Positions 43,440-52,488 of a DNA stretch of 64,000 nucleotides are shown piece by piece. The notes beneath the pieces are model-generated. The model searched no databases and had not been told where the DNA came from. It worked only from the letters and a program-made list of their open reading frames with translations. The stretch is taken from contig JANQKS010000132.1 in NCBI GenBank assembly GCA_028281005.1, positions 1-64,000 on the forward strand, read 5' to 3'. The first letter of the stretch is position 1, and every line of letters begins with the position of its first letter. The position numbers were made by a program, and so were the translations under genes. Source of the stretch: Pseudomonadales bacterium. Lineage in GTDB: Bacteria; Pseudomonadota; Gammaproteobacteria; Pseudomonadales; Azotimanducaceae.

Positions 43440-44639
43440 CGCTACTGCAGAGCCTATCAGATCACCCTCGACGTTGACCGCGGTTCGAAATGTATCGAGG
43501 GGTCTTTCGATCAACAGTACCAAGCCAATCGCTTCTAACGGAATACCTACGCTGAGCAAAATTACCTGCAGTCCGGTCATACCTCCCGAGGGTATACCTG
43601 GCGCGCCGGCGGACACCAGCATGGTCATCAGAAACACAGCGATAATGTCACCGGCGTCCAGTGGCACGCTGAACATGTAGGCGAGAAAAACCACGGCAAT
43701 GGCTTCAAACAGGGCGGTACCGTCCATATTGATGGTGGCGCCTAACGGCAGCACAAACGCAGCTTTGTTGCGCGCCACGCCGAGTTTTTCTTCCGCCGCT
43801 GTCATGGACAGCGGTAACGTGGCAGCGCTGGATGACGTTAACAGCGCGGTTAACATGGGTTGGCCAAGCGCTCGGGCGAGGCGTGCTGGCGATACGCCGC
43901 CTAACAGCCAAGCCAATAGGGGTAAAACAATTAAGCCGTGCACCGCGGTGGCACCAAATACCACCAGCGCAAACTGCCCCAGAGAGGCCAGCGTGTCCGT
44001 GTCGATGCGGCCCGTGAGTTGGTAGGCAATGGCAAACAGGCCCACCGGTAGTGTGGTCAGAATCCAGCGTGCGCAGGTATAAATCAACTGCGTGACTTCG
44101 CTGAGCATATCTGGCCACTTGGAATCCTCCGGCAAACTCACGGCCGCTGCTAAGCCGAACAAGATGGCGGTCGTCAGCACCCCTAGAATATTGACGTCGG
44201 CCATGGCGGTGAATGGGTTGGTCAGCATGCTGCTGAGCAAATTTTGCAGGATGCCAAGCACGCTGCCGTCCTGTTCGGCATCAAGCAGCGTGGTGGTGAC
44301 CTCGGGGAGTTCTGTGAGCGGGGGATAGGCGGTCCACGGATGGATGAAAAACACCACCACCAAACCCAAACTGATGGCGATAGCCGAGGTCAAAGCGTAG
44401 TAAGCCACCGTTACCCCGCCCAGTCGGCCCATGGAACGGGTACCGCGCAGCTGCAGAATGCCAGTCAGCAAGGAGAAAAAAATCAACGGCACAATGATCA
44501 TACGTAACGCTGCGAGGAAGCTGGTTTGCAACAAAAGGGTCAGATCATCCAGCCATGCGGTACCGCCAAACATAGTGGCGCTGAGCCACCCGAGCAGCGC
44601 GCCTAGCACCAGTAGCGGCGCAAACCAACGTGAATTCAT
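43425..44639 (-). CDS. Dicarboxylate/amino acid:cation symporter (DAACS family)
   Basis: A 404-aa GltP/DctA-type secondary transporter with about eight TM helices and two re-entrant hairpins. SSSAATLPLSMTAAEEKLGV is the Ser-rich hairpin that binds substrate. NMDGTALFEAIAVVFLA carries the cation-binding NMDG motif, and VSAGAPGIPSGGMTG the second hairpin. It probably takes up C4-dicarboxylates or acidic amino acids with H+ or Na+. The ATG at 44639 is preferred to a TTG two codons before. Confidence 0.87.
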   Translation of the reverse strand: MNSRWFAPLLVLGALLGWLSATMFGGTAWLDDLTLLLQTSFLAALRMIIVPLIFFSLLTGILQLRGTRSMGRLGGVTVAYYALTSAIAISLGLVVVFFIHPWTAYPPLTELPEVTTTLLDAEQDGSVLGILQNLLSSMLTNPFTAMADVNILGVLTTAILFGLAAAVSLPEDSKWPDMLSEVTQLIYTCARWILTTLPVGLFAIAYQLTGRIDTDTLASLGQFALVVFGATAVHGLIVLPLLAWLLGGVSPARLARALGQPMLTALLTSSSAATLPLSMTAAEEKLGVARNKAAFVLPLGATINMDGTALFEAIAVVFLAYMFSVPLDAGDIIAVFLMTMLVSAGAPGIPSGGMTGLQVILLSVGIPLEAIGLVLLIERPLDTFRTAVNVEGDLIGSAVAQRWS

Positions 44640-44732
44640 AGACAAAAAGTGTAGGTCGGTGAATATTGTTCTTATAAGCTGCCATTTTGCCCGAGTTCAA
44701 AACTAAAGCCAGTCTGGTCAACGTTTTAAGTC

Positions 44733-45812
44733 ATGCGTCGCTCTTTTCCTATTGTGTTTTTATCCGTGTTGTTCGGCTTCTTTCTGAGCGCCTGCGCAGA
44801 TCCGGCATATCAGCAAATCCAAGGTGCCACCATGGGTACCTATTACGCGGTGAGTGCTGCACCCCAGGACGTTTGTGGGGTGTCCCAGGCACAGATAGAC
44901 GCTGAGCTTGAGGCGATTAATGCCGCCATGTCCACTTATCTGCCGGATTCAGAGCTGTCTAGATTCAATCAATTGCCAGCCGACGTTTGGTTCACTATGT
45001 CGCCGTCGCTGGCCGCGGTGGTGCAGACCGCAAACTTGCTTTGGCAGCGCTCCGGAGGTGCCTTTGACGTGACCATCGGGCCGTTGGTGAACCTGTGGGG
45101 GTTTGGGCCACCAGGGTCTCGTGAGCCACCTTCCGCGGAGGAGCAGGCACAGGCACATGCCGTGGTGGGGATGCAACATCTGCGATTCCGTCAGCAAGGC
45201 ACACAGGCGCAGATGGCCAAAGCCACGGCGGGTGTTTATGTGGATTTGTCTGCGTTGGCCAAAGGTTACGCGGTGGACCGCGTTGCCGAGCTCTATGCCA
45301 GCGCCGGTTGCCTGGATTTTATGGTCGACATCGGCGGAGAGATTCGCGCTGCGGGTGTCAACCCGCGCGGTGAGCCTTGGCGGATTGGCGTCGAGGTGCC
45401 GGACCCTCAGTCTCTAGGTGTATCGCAAACCGTGTTGGCGCTGGCGGATGCCAGCATTGCCACCTCCGGTGATTACCGAAACTTTCGCGTGGTGGATGGC
45501 GTGCGGGTGGATCACCTGATAGACCCACGCAGCGGCCAGCCGGCGAACAATCACGTGGTGTCTGCGACAGTTTTACATGCCTCGGCGATGTGGGCGGATG
45601 CATACGCAACCGCGTTGATGGTGATGGGTATGGAGCAAGGTTTGGCATTTGCTGACCAAGAAGGGTTTGCCGCTTATCTGATAGCACGACAACCTTTGCG
45701 CGATAACCGTTCCTCAGATGGTTCTACAAGTTCTACAAGAAGGGTGCAATCGGCTGGCCAAACTCGCTTGGAATCCCGTTATAATGCCGCCATGGCCAAC
45801 TACCTGCAGTAA
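44733..45812 (+). CDS. apbE: FAD:protein FMN transferase ApbE (lipoprotein)
   Basis: A 359-aa ApbE homologue that attaches FMN to Ser/Thr residues of periplasmic subunits such as NqrB and NqrC. The signal peptide ends in LSAC (lipobox). The enzyme core shows GATMGTYYAV, FDVTIGPLVNLWGFGP, VDLSALAKGYAVDRV, and IATSGDYRNF with the later HLIDPRSGQPA. The last 40 residues (after ARQPLRDNR) are an unusual Ser/Thr-rich extension. nqrM follows 8 bp downstream, pointing to Na+-NQR assembly. The nqr structural genes themselves are not in the window. Confidence 0.9.
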   Translation: MRRSFPIVFLSVLFGFFLSACADPAYQQIQGATMGTYYAVSAAPQDVCGVSQAQIDAELEAINAAMSTYLPDSELSRFNQLPADVWFTMSPSLAAVVQTANLLWQRSGGAFDVTIGPLVNLWGFGPPGSREPPSAEEQAQAHAVVGMQHLRFRQQGTQAQMAKATAGVYVDLSALAKGYAVDRVAELYASAGCLDFMVDIGGEIRAAGVNPRGEPWRIGVEVPDPQSLGVSQTVLALADASIATSGDYRNFRVVDGVRVDHLIDPRSGQPANNHVVSATVLHASAMWADAYATALMVMGMEQGLAFADQEGFAAYLIARQPLRDNRSSDGSTSSTRRVQSAGQTRLESRYNAAMANYLQ

Positions 45813-45820
45813 GTCGTGTT

Positions 45821-46057
45821 ATGTCTACAATGATTTTTGCCTTTATTTTTATGTTACTGGTCACCGGCGCCATGGCCATCGGTGTCATCATGGGTCGAAA
45901 GCCGATCAGCGGCAGCTGCGGAGGCATGAAAGCCCTCGGCATGGATGTGGAATGTGAAATCTGCGGCGGCAATCCGGCTTTGTGCGAAACCGAAACGAAG
46001 GCCAAACCCGTGAATCGCCAACGGCTGACCGACCTCAGTAAACGCATTGGGCGCTGA
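45821..46057 (+). CDS. nqrM: Na+-NQR maturation factor NqrM
   Basis: A 78-aa NqrM (DUF539) protein: one N-terminal TM helix (TMIFAFIFMLLVTGAMAIGVIM), then SGSCGGMKALGMDVECEICGGNP, whose four cysteines are thought to deliver iron for the Cys4[Fe] or Fe-S centre of NqrD/E. The arrangement GSCGG...C-x-x-CGG matches the family. Directly downstream of apbE. Confidence 0.9.
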   Translation: MSTMIFAFIFMLLVTGAMAIGVIMGRKPISGSCGGMKALGMDVECEICGGNPALCETETKAKPVNRQRLTDLSKRIGR

Positions 46058-46107
46058 CCCCACTCCGACTACGCCACTACGCCCGGCGATCTCCGTGGGA
46101 GACTAAA

Positions 46108-47349
46108 CTGGCCCACAATAAACTGTTATCCGTATGGATTGCGCTGCGTTATCTGTTTGCACGGCGTTCAGCCCTATCCTACGTGTCTCGGCTGGCGCTG
46201 TTGGGGTTGATTTTGAGTGTGGCGGTGTTGGTGATCGTGTTGTCGGTGGTCAATGGGTTTGAGCGCGAAATGCGCGAACGTGTGCTCGGTGTGTTACCCC
46301 ACATCAGTGCGGAAGGCTACAGCGGGCTTTCCCAGCAGCAGGTTGAAGACTTTATCGCGGCGGGCCCGCACGCGGGTTTGCAAGCGCTTGCACCTTACGT
46401 CAGCGGCACGGCGCTGCTGGTCGCCGGGGATGTCATTCAAGGTGCATTACTCACCGGTGTGGACACGGTACGGCATGGGCAAGTCACCGATATCCCTCGC
46501 TACACTTCACGGCAGTCTTTGGACAGTCTGCAAGACACGGCATACGGCATCGTCGTGGGTCGCACGTTAGCCCAACAACTGGATGTGGCGGTGGGAGATC
46601 AACTGTTGGTGGTCCTGCCGGTGGGTGCCGTCACACCCGCAGGCGCAGTGCCTAGACAGCGCCGTTTCACCGTAGTGGATGTATTTGCCAGTGATTCGTT
46701 GTTGGATGGGCAGCAGGCCCTGGTCAGCTTGCGTAGTGCCCAGAAGCTGTTTCGAACGGGCAACCGGGTGCACGGCGTGCAGGGCCGATTGCTGGATTTG
46801 TTTGCCACCGAAACCGCGCGCATGGCGCTGTATCGCGGGTTTGGTGAAGAGCAAGTGCGGGTGCGCTCCTGGATGAGTACTCAAGGCAATTTGTACCAGG
46901 CCATCGCCGTACAAAAGCTGACCATGTTTGTGTTGCTGTCGTTTTTAGTCGCTGTGGCCGCCTTTAATCTGGTGTCCGGGCTGATGATGATTGTTGAGCA
47001 GCGTAAAAATGACGTCGCTATTCTGCGCACTCTCGGCTCCGGGACCGGTGCGGTCATGGCTTTGTTCTGCGCGCTGGGTTTGATGTTGGCGCTCGGCGGG
47101 GTTGTCATTGGCTTGGTGGTTGGCAGTGTGCTTGCCGCGTCTTTACCTGGCGTCTACAGCGGCTTGACGTCCCTTTTTGAGCTTAACCTGATGAGCCAAT
47201 ACTTCATTGGCTACCTGCCGGTGGATATCCGCAGCGGCGATTTGCTGCAGGTTGGCGCGGCGGCGTTGGCTTTGAGCTTGTTTGCGACACTTTATCCCGC
47301 TTGGCGTGCTAGCCGCTTGTTGCCCAGCCAGGTGCTGGCGCATGAATGA
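46108..47349 (+). CDS. lolC: Lipoprotein-releasing ABC permease LolC/LolE type (first copy)
   Basis: Inner-membrane subunit that, with LolD, detaches lipoproteins for transfer to LolA. The frame reads IALRYLFARRSALSYVSRLALLGLILSVAVLVIVLSVVNGFE, given here as the hallmark ALRYLFARR and VVNGFEREMRERVLG. Three C-terminal TM helices follow, with MIVEQRKNDVAILRTLG. The first standard in-frame start (GTG 46183) would cut off the conserved ALRYLFARR arm. CTG at 46108 has GGGAG six bases upstream and gives a proper N-terminus, so it is used here with reservation. Confidence 0.82.
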   Translation: MAHNKLLSVWIALRYLFARRSALSYVSRLALLGLILSVAVLVIVLSVVNGFEREMRERVLGVLPHISAEGYSGLSQQQVEDFIAAGPHAGLQALAPYVSGTALLVAGDVIQGALLTGVDTVRHGQVTDIPRYTSRQSLDSLQDTAYGIVVGRTLAQQLDVAVGDQLLVVLPVGAVTPAGAVPRQRRFTVVDVFASDSLLDGQQALVSLRSAQKLFRTGNRVHGVQGRLLDLFATETARMALYRGFGEEQVRVRSWMSTQGNLYQAIAVQKLTMFVLLSFLVAVAAFNLVSGLMMIVEQRKNDVAILRTLGSGTGAVMALFCALGLMLALGGVVIGLVVGSVLAASLPGVYSGLTSLFELNLMSQYFIGYLPVDIRSGDLLQVGAAALALSLFATLYPAWRASRLLPSQVLAHE

Positions 47350-48043
47350 CGTCTGCAGCTCACCTGTGGTGCTGTCTGCAGCGCATCTCAGCAAAGCCTT
47401 TCATCAGGGCGCCGACGCCATCCACGTGTTGCGTGATGTAAACCTGGCGTTGCAGGCGGGTGAGCGGGTTGCCATCGTCGGACGTTCGGGGTCCGGAAAA
47501 AGTACGTTGCTGCACATTCTTGCCGGATTAGATTCGGCGGATGCCGGCACGGTGCTGATTAAAGGCACCGACATGAGTGAAGCGGATGCCAATCAACGCG
47601 CGGAATTGCGTGGTGTACATATGGGTTTTGTTTACCAAAACCACCACCTCTTGCCTGAATTTAACGCATTGGAGAACGTTGCCATGCCTCTGCGTATCGC
47701 CGGTGCGGATCGGCAAGCAGCGGAACAACAAGCTGCTGAACTGCTGACCGAGGTGGGATTGGCGCAACGTCAGAGCCATTTGCCCAGCGCATTATCAGGC
47801 GGTGAGCGTCAGCGGGTGGCGGTCGCGCGGGCACTTGCCGGGCATCCCGCGGTGGTATTGGCGGATGAGCCTACCGGTAATCTAGACAGCGAAAACGCCA
47901 AGGTGGTCATGCAGTTGCTGGCCAATCTCAGCCAACAACATGCGGTGGCTTTTCTCGTGGTCACCCACGATGCCAGCATGTTGGGCGAGTTTGACCGGGT
48001 GTTGTTGCTGGTTGACGGATGTTTGGAAAACGGTGGCGATTGA
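47342..48043 (+). CDS. lolD: LolD, ATPase of the lipoprotein-release transporter
   Basis: A 233-aa ABC ATPase. Walker A is VGRSGSGKSTLLHILAG, followed by YQNHHLLPEFNALENV (typical LolD), the signature LSGGERQRVAVARAL and Walker B VVLADEPTGNLD. It starts inside the lolC stop (8-bp overlap). A longer frame from 47282 would lie within lolC and is discarded. The stop overlaps the lolE start by 11 bp. Confidence 0.92.
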   Translation: MNDVCSSPVVLSAAHLSKAFHQGADAIHVLRDVNLALQAGERVAIVGRSGSGKSTLLHILAGLDSADAGTVLIKGTDMSEADANQRAELRGVHMGFVYQNHHLLPEFNALENVAMPLRIAGADRQAAEQQAAELLTEVGLAQRQSHLPSALSGGERQRVAVARALAGHPAVVLADEPTGNLDSENAKVVMQLLANLSQQHAVAFLVVTHDASMLGEFDRVLLLVDGCLENGGD

Positions 48044-49265
48044 GGCTCACTGCGGCAGCGATCGCCGTTTGGCCTGGTCGTTGGCGCGCCGTTTGCTGAC
48101 CCACAGCGAAAACAGATTTGCGCGTTTTGTGACCTGGGTGTCCTTTATCGGTTTGGCGCTCGGTGTCATGGTGTTGACCGTGGTGATCACTGTCATGAAC
48201 GGCTTTGACGGCGAACTTAAATCACGGCTGCTGCGCGCCGTGCCGCATATCACCATTGCCGATGCGACCGCGCAGGACCCGGCGTTCACAGTGGCGCGGG
48301 AACAGTCGGGGGTGAACAGTGTCCACAGTTACTTTCGGGGTTTAGGCGCCATTTCCATCGCGTCTCAAGTGCAACCGATCTCCCTTTACGCTGTCAGTGA
48401 CGAGGGTATAGACGCGCTTGACTACATCGCGCAACACATGGTCGACGGCAGCATCGGCAACTTGGCCGGTAATGCCGTGGGCATTCTGCTCGGCGCACCG
48501 TTGGCGCGTTATCTGAGTCTCGAGATCGGTGATAACTTGGTGGTGTTGGCAGTGGAAAACCGCAATGAAAGTGTCGCCCCAAAACTGTTGCGATTTACGC
48601 TGGCCGGTACGTTTGAGCTTGGTGCGGAGCCGGACTATTCCCTCGCGGTTGCAAATCTTGCGCGCTTGCCGAGAGAGGAGTGGCTGCAGCTTGGCGACCA
48701 CGGCTTGCAGGTGCAATTGCACGATGCGTTGATGGCGCCGCGTGTCGCTGTAGAACTGGCAGCGCAACTGCCGCAGTGGGACATCGACAGTTGGAACAGC
48801 ACCTATGGCGAGCTGTTTGCCGCTGTGCGTATGGAGAAGTCGATGATGTTTATTCTCTTGTTATTGGTGGTGGCCATCGCGTCTTTTAACATCATTGCCG
48901 GACAGACCATGATGGTTAACGACAAGCGCGCCAGTATCGCTATTTTACGCACCATGGGCGGTAAGGCATCGCTCATACGGCGGGTGTTTTTACTGCAGGG
49001 CATCGGTATCGGTGTGACTGGCACCTTGCTTGGTCTGGGTTTGGGGATCTTGTGTGCCTTCAACATCAACGAAATTTTACTGTTGGTCCAGAGTTTCACC
49101 GGTATGCATTTACTAGATGGCTCGTTCTTTGTGGAAGTGCCGGTGCTGGTGCAAGCCAGTGACCTGCTGGTGATCGCTGCGCTCAGTTGTGGTTTGTGTT
49201 TGCTGTCGGCGTGGTCCCCCGCGCGCCGGGCTGCACAGCTTGATCCGGTGCAGGGTTTGCACTAA
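48033..49265 (+). CDS. lolE: Lipoprotein-releasing ABC permease LolC/LolE type (second copy)
   Basis: A 410-aa homologue of the first permease. RLAWSLARRLLTHSENRFARFVTWVSFIGLALGV opens it (core ARRLLTHSENRFARF), VITVMNGFDGELKSRLL follows, and the C-terminus shows MVNDKRASIAILRTMGGKASLIRRVF. GTG at 48033 is chosen because it starts within the LolD stop region and keeps the first TM segment; 48067 (TTG) is another option. Which copy is LolC and which LolE is assigned by order only. Confidence 0.84.
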   Translation: MAIEAHCGSDRRLAWSLARRLLTHSENRFARFVTWVSFIGLALGVMVLTVVITVMNGFDGELKSRLLRAVPHITIADATAQDPAFTVAREQSGVNSVHSYFRGLGAISIASQVQPISLYAVSDEGIDALDYIAQHMVDGSIGNLAGNAVGILLGAPLARYLSLEIGDNLVVLAVENRNESVAPKLLRFTLAGTFELGAEPDYSLAVANLARLPREEWLQLGDHGLQVQLHDALMAPRVAVELAAQLPQWDIDSWNSTYGELFAAVRMEKSMMFILLLLVVAIASFNIIAGQTMMVNDKRASIAILRTMGGKASLIRRVFLLQGIGIGVTGTLLGLGLGILCAFNINEILLLVQSFTGMHLLDGSFFVEVPVLVQASDLLVIAALSCGLCLLSAWSPARRAAQLDPVQGLH

Positions 49266-49291
49266 GTCGGTTACGGACCTTCTTGTGTGTC

Positions 49292-49837
49292 TTATGTGCG
49301 AGCTTTTCTGGCCCGCTGCCGGGCTTTGAGTTTGGCTCTGCGCGAACGCCACTGACGAATCACGTTAAAACGCCACACGACACGAGTCACCACAAAGCCG
49401 GTGACACCGGCCACCCAACCGCAAACCAAAGAGCCAAATAGCAGTGGATAGCCGATGGTGCCGAGGTTGTCCCAAATCCAAGTTAGGTTCAGCTCGATGC
49501 TGTCCGCAGTAATTTCCATGTTCAGCAGCCACGCACCCAAGCGGTAAGCGAAATAAAAAATCGGTGGGATGGTGATGGGGTTGCTGACCCATACCAGGGC
49601 AACCGCGATCGGCAGGTTGCACCTGGAGGCAACCGCGAGGGCAGCGGCAATCACCATCTGCATCGGTACCGGCAAAAATGCGCAAAACAGGCCAATAAAC
49701 ACTGCACCAGCAGCGGAGCGACGGTTGAGGTGCCATATCTCACTGCGCCCAAAGAGATGTGCGATGGGTCTGAGCGCCTGATTCTCACGGACTTGCGCTG
49801 GTGTTGGCAGGTATTTTTGCAAAGATCTTCGCGGCAT
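49292..49837 (-). CDS. DUF2062 membrane protein
   Basis: A 181-aa protein with a basic N-terminus, then hydrophobic segments around 42-75, 80-105 and 122-150, typical of DUF2062. RRSAAGAVFIGLFCAFLPVPMQM and WVSNPITIPPIFYFAYRLG are the two characteristic motifs. The function is unknown. Its place between lolE and comEC is conserved in Pseudomonas and relatives. It is divergent from comEC, only 34 bp apart. Confidence 0.83.
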   Translation of the reverse strand: MPRRSLQKYLPTPAQVRENQALRPIAHLFGRSEIWHLNRRSAAGAVFIGLFCAFLPVPMQMVIAAALAVASRCNLPIAVALVWVSNPITIPPIFYFAYRLGAWLLNMEITADSIELNLTWIWDNLGTIGYPLLFGSLVCGWVAGVTGFVVTRVVWRFNVIRQWRSRRAKLKARQRARKART

Positions 49838-49871
49838 AGCGTCATTATGCCTGGTCGTTCGTTACACATCA

Positions 49872-52019
49872 TTGAATAGGGAATTTAGCCGGACAAAACG
49901 GTTCAGGATCACTTTGCTGCTGGGTCTGAGCTTGGTCGCAGCGACACGCTGTGCACTTTGGATGTGGGCTGCATTCCATCCCCCTGCCTGTCTTGAAACA
50001 GCGGATCACCATCTGGTGGTGCAACTGCTGGCGGTTAAAACCGGAGGCAGCGGTGTATCGCTGTTGGATGCCAAAATTTTGGATGTACTCACACCGAATT
50101 GTCACATGCTGCGCGCCGAGCGAATTCGTCTGAGTTGGTACTTTCCTGATGAAGGAGTTCAAGCGGGTGACATCCTGCGTGCCGAGGTGCGTTTGCGCAA
50201 ACCCTGGGGTGCGAAGAATCCCGGTGGATTTGACTATGGGCTTTGGTTGCTGGGCCAAGGGTATCGCGCTTCGGGCTACCTGCGTGCGGTACATGCGTCC
50301 AATGTCGAGCGTAGGGCGCTGCGCCCCAAACTGCGCATTCCCGCGACACGTTACGTGTATGGCAGCTTATTAAACGCCCTTGCGCTGGGGGTGCGTGATG
50401 GCGTGAGCGATCAATCCTGGGCTTTGTTCCGAGAGACCGGCACCATACATTTGATGGTGGTCTCCGGGTTACACGTTGGCGTGTTTGCAGGCTTCATTTA
50501 TCTGCTGGCAGGGTTTGCTTTTCGTCTGCTAACGACGCTGCCGCCGCCGTGGCACGCGCATAACGCGGCCTCCATGATGAGCCTGCTTGGCGTGGCATTG
50601 TTGGTGTATCAGACCGGCATGCAGGCGCCGGTGTTGCGCGCTGCTCTAATGGTGGGCGTAGTGATTGTGCTACTGATGTGTGCTCGCACCGCCCAATGGT
50701 GGCGAGTGATCCTGCTGGTAGCCTTAGTCTGCGTGGTGTTGCTGCCACGTATGGTGCTGCAACAGGGGTTCTGGCTGTCTTATGCAGCAGTGGCAGTGCT
50801 GCTATTTTTCTTCGGCCAGCGTTATCCGCGGCAGACGTGGGTGCGAGGTTTCGTTAGCTGCCAAGCAGTCTTGCTCGTCGGACTAACGCCGTGGCTGGGT
50901 GTCACTGCCGGTGAGGTGCCGCTGATCAGTCCCATTGCCAACCTGTTGGTGGTGCCGTTGATGTCTTTGTTGACGATCCCGTTGGCCATGGCGGGTGCAC
51001 TGTTGTTAAACATTGTGCCCGCTTTGGGCCACTTGTTATTGTCGATCGCGGATATCAGCTTAGCGCCGGTCATGTACTTGCTGGAGAGCTTGCGGGACCA
51101 GTTGGGCAGTAGCGGGTACTTCGCCGCGCGAGCTGCGCTGCAGGGCATGCTGGCGGGAATAGTCCTTATGCTGCCCGTGAGTTGGAAGCTGCGGGGTGTT
51201 GCGCTGCTCATCAGTTTAAGTCTGTTTTTGTCAAAGCCAGTGCTGCTGCCTCATGGAGAGTTCCGCGTCACGGTGCTCGACGTGGGGCAGGGTAGTGCCG
51301 CGCTGGTGGACACCGCGCGACATCGGTTGGTGGTGGATACCGGCCCAGCCTTTCGCAGCGGGTTTGACACGGGTGCCAGCGTTGTCATTCCCGCTTTGCG
51401 AAGTACCGGTCCTGATCGGCTTGATCGTATATTGATTAGCCATGCGGATAACGACCATGCCGGCGGCGCTGCTGCGGTGGCGGCGCGCTACCCCACAGCA
51501 CGGCTGATCGGTTTAGGCGCGGCTTGTCCGGATGGGCTGCGCTGGCAATGGGAAGGGGTGGACTTTGCGGTGTTAAGCGACCGTACAGCACGCACCCGCA
51601 ATGACGCGTCTTGCACGCTGTTGGTGAGCAATCCAAGGCGCAGCGTGTATTTCAGTGGTGACATTGGGCAGCGAGTAGAGCGGCGTTTGCTGCCACGTCT
51701 GCCGAGCGGAGTAGATCTTTTGTTGGCGCCGCATCATGGCAGTACAACCTCTTCTTCACCGCGGTTTGTACACCACCTGTGTCCACGCATGGTGGTTTAC
51801 CCCGCGGGTCGACTTAATCGTTTCGGGCACCCGCGCCCGGAAGTGGTTGCGCGTTATCAACGCATCGGTGCGGTGGCGGCAACGACGGGTTTAGATGGTG
51901 CAGTGATGTGGCGCAGCGACCGGCCAGCAAGATTGCAGACCTGGCGCAGAGGTGTGTTACTCGCTAATTCCGAGTCTGGGAGTTGTCGGCAGCCGCGATC
52001 ATACGGCGGATCTCGCTGA
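49872..52019 (+). CDS. comEC: ComEC/Rec2 DNA-uptake channel
   Basis: A 715-aa competence protein that moves single-stranded DNA across the inner membrane. After an N-terminal OB-like domain come the Competence-domain TM helices (about 190-470; FRETGTIHLMVVSGLHVGVFAGF is the start signature). The C-terminal metallo-beta-lactamase-fold domain follows, with GQGSAALVD, ISHADNDHAGGAAAV and LLAPHHGSTTSSS. The TTG start is uncertain. The 3' end overlaps the convergent DUF2244 gene by 56 bp. The presence of intact comEC suggests natural transformation is possible but does not prove it. Confidence 0.88.
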   Translation: MNREFSRTKRFRITLLLGLSLVAATRCALWMWAAFHPPACLETADHHLVVQLLAVKTGGSGVSLLDAKILDVLTPNCHMLRAERIRLSWYFPDEGVQAGDILRAEVRLRKPWGAKNPGGFDYGLWLLGQGYRASGYLRAVHASNVERRALRPKLRIPATRYVYGSLLNALALGVRDGVSDQSWALFRETGTIHLMVVSGLHVGVFAGFIYLLAGFAFRLLTTLPPPWHAHNAASMMSLLGVALLVYQTGMQAPVLRAALMVGVVIVLLMCARTAQWWRVILLVALVCVVLLPRMVLQQGFWLSYAAVAVLLFFFGQRYPRQTWVRGFVSCQAVLLVGLTPWLGVTAGEVPLISPIANLLVVPLMSLLTIPLAMAGALLLNIVPALGHLLLSIADISLAPVMYLLESLRDQLGSSGYFAARAALQGMLAGIVLMLPVSWKLRGVALLISLSLFLSKPVLLPHGEFRVTVLDVGQGSAALVDTARHRLVVDTGPAFRSGFDTGASVVIPALRSTGPDRLDRILISHADNDHAGGAAAVAARYPTARLIGLGAACPDGLRWQWEGVDFAVLSDRTARTRNDASCTLLVSNPRRSVYFSGDIGQRVERRLLPRLPSGVDLLLAPHHGSTTSSSPRFVHHLCPRMVVYPAGRLNRFGHPRPEVVARYQRIGAVAATTGLDGAVMWRSDRPARLQTWRRGVLLANSESGSCRQPRSYGGSR

Positions 52020-52476
52020 GCAAAGTTTGTTTGTCCTCGGCGGTCAGAAATTTACCAATTTCCTGTTCGGTGTCGCGGTAACGCAAAGCGATGCGATTGG
52101 GATACCAGGGGTGCCTCGGTGGATGCACCATCACCTTGGTAAAAAAACGTTGCCAGACATGCCTCGTCTCCGGACCTTTGCGCCCAACCTCGATCACCAC
52201 TTCTTCGGCGCTGAAGCGGACCACCTCTAAGGTCTGGTTGCGCCGCACAATGTAGTAGAAACAGCCGCCCAGAAAGCTCATTTCTAGTATGGAAAACGGC
52301 AAGATGACCCAATAACCCTGCAGCGAAAAGGCGGTGGCCATGGTGAAGGAAATGGCCATTAACGTGAGCAGGAAATACTGAGTGGCCTGCCAACTCATGG
52401 AGTTGTTCGGCTGCATGACAATTTGGCCGACGTAGGGCTGCGGATCTCTGTTATCGAAATACTCGACGGAAACCAT
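51964..52476 (-). CDS. DUF2244 membrane protein
   Basis: A 170-aa protein of DUF2244: NNSMSWQATQYFLLTLMAISFTMATAF starts the two-helix hairpin (about 28-75), followed by YYIVRRNQTLEVVRFSAEEVVIE and WQRFFTKVMVHPPRHPWYPNRIALRYRDTEQEIG. The function of the family is unknown; in other species it is often near cytochrome oxidase genes, which is not the case here. ATG at 52476 has AGGGA eight bases upstream. The preceding PilZ gene ends 12 bp before it in the same direction. Confidence 0.8.
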   Translation of the reverse strand: MVSVEYFDNRDPQPYVGQIVMQPNNSMSWQATQYFLLTLMAISFTMATAFSLQGYWVILPFSILEMSFLGGCFYYIVRRNQTLEVVRFSAEEVVIEVGRKGPETRHVWQRFFTKVMVHPPRHPWYPNRIALRYRDTEQEIGKFLTAEDKQTLLSEIRRMIAAADNSQTRN

Positions 52477-52488
52477 CAAGCTTATCCC

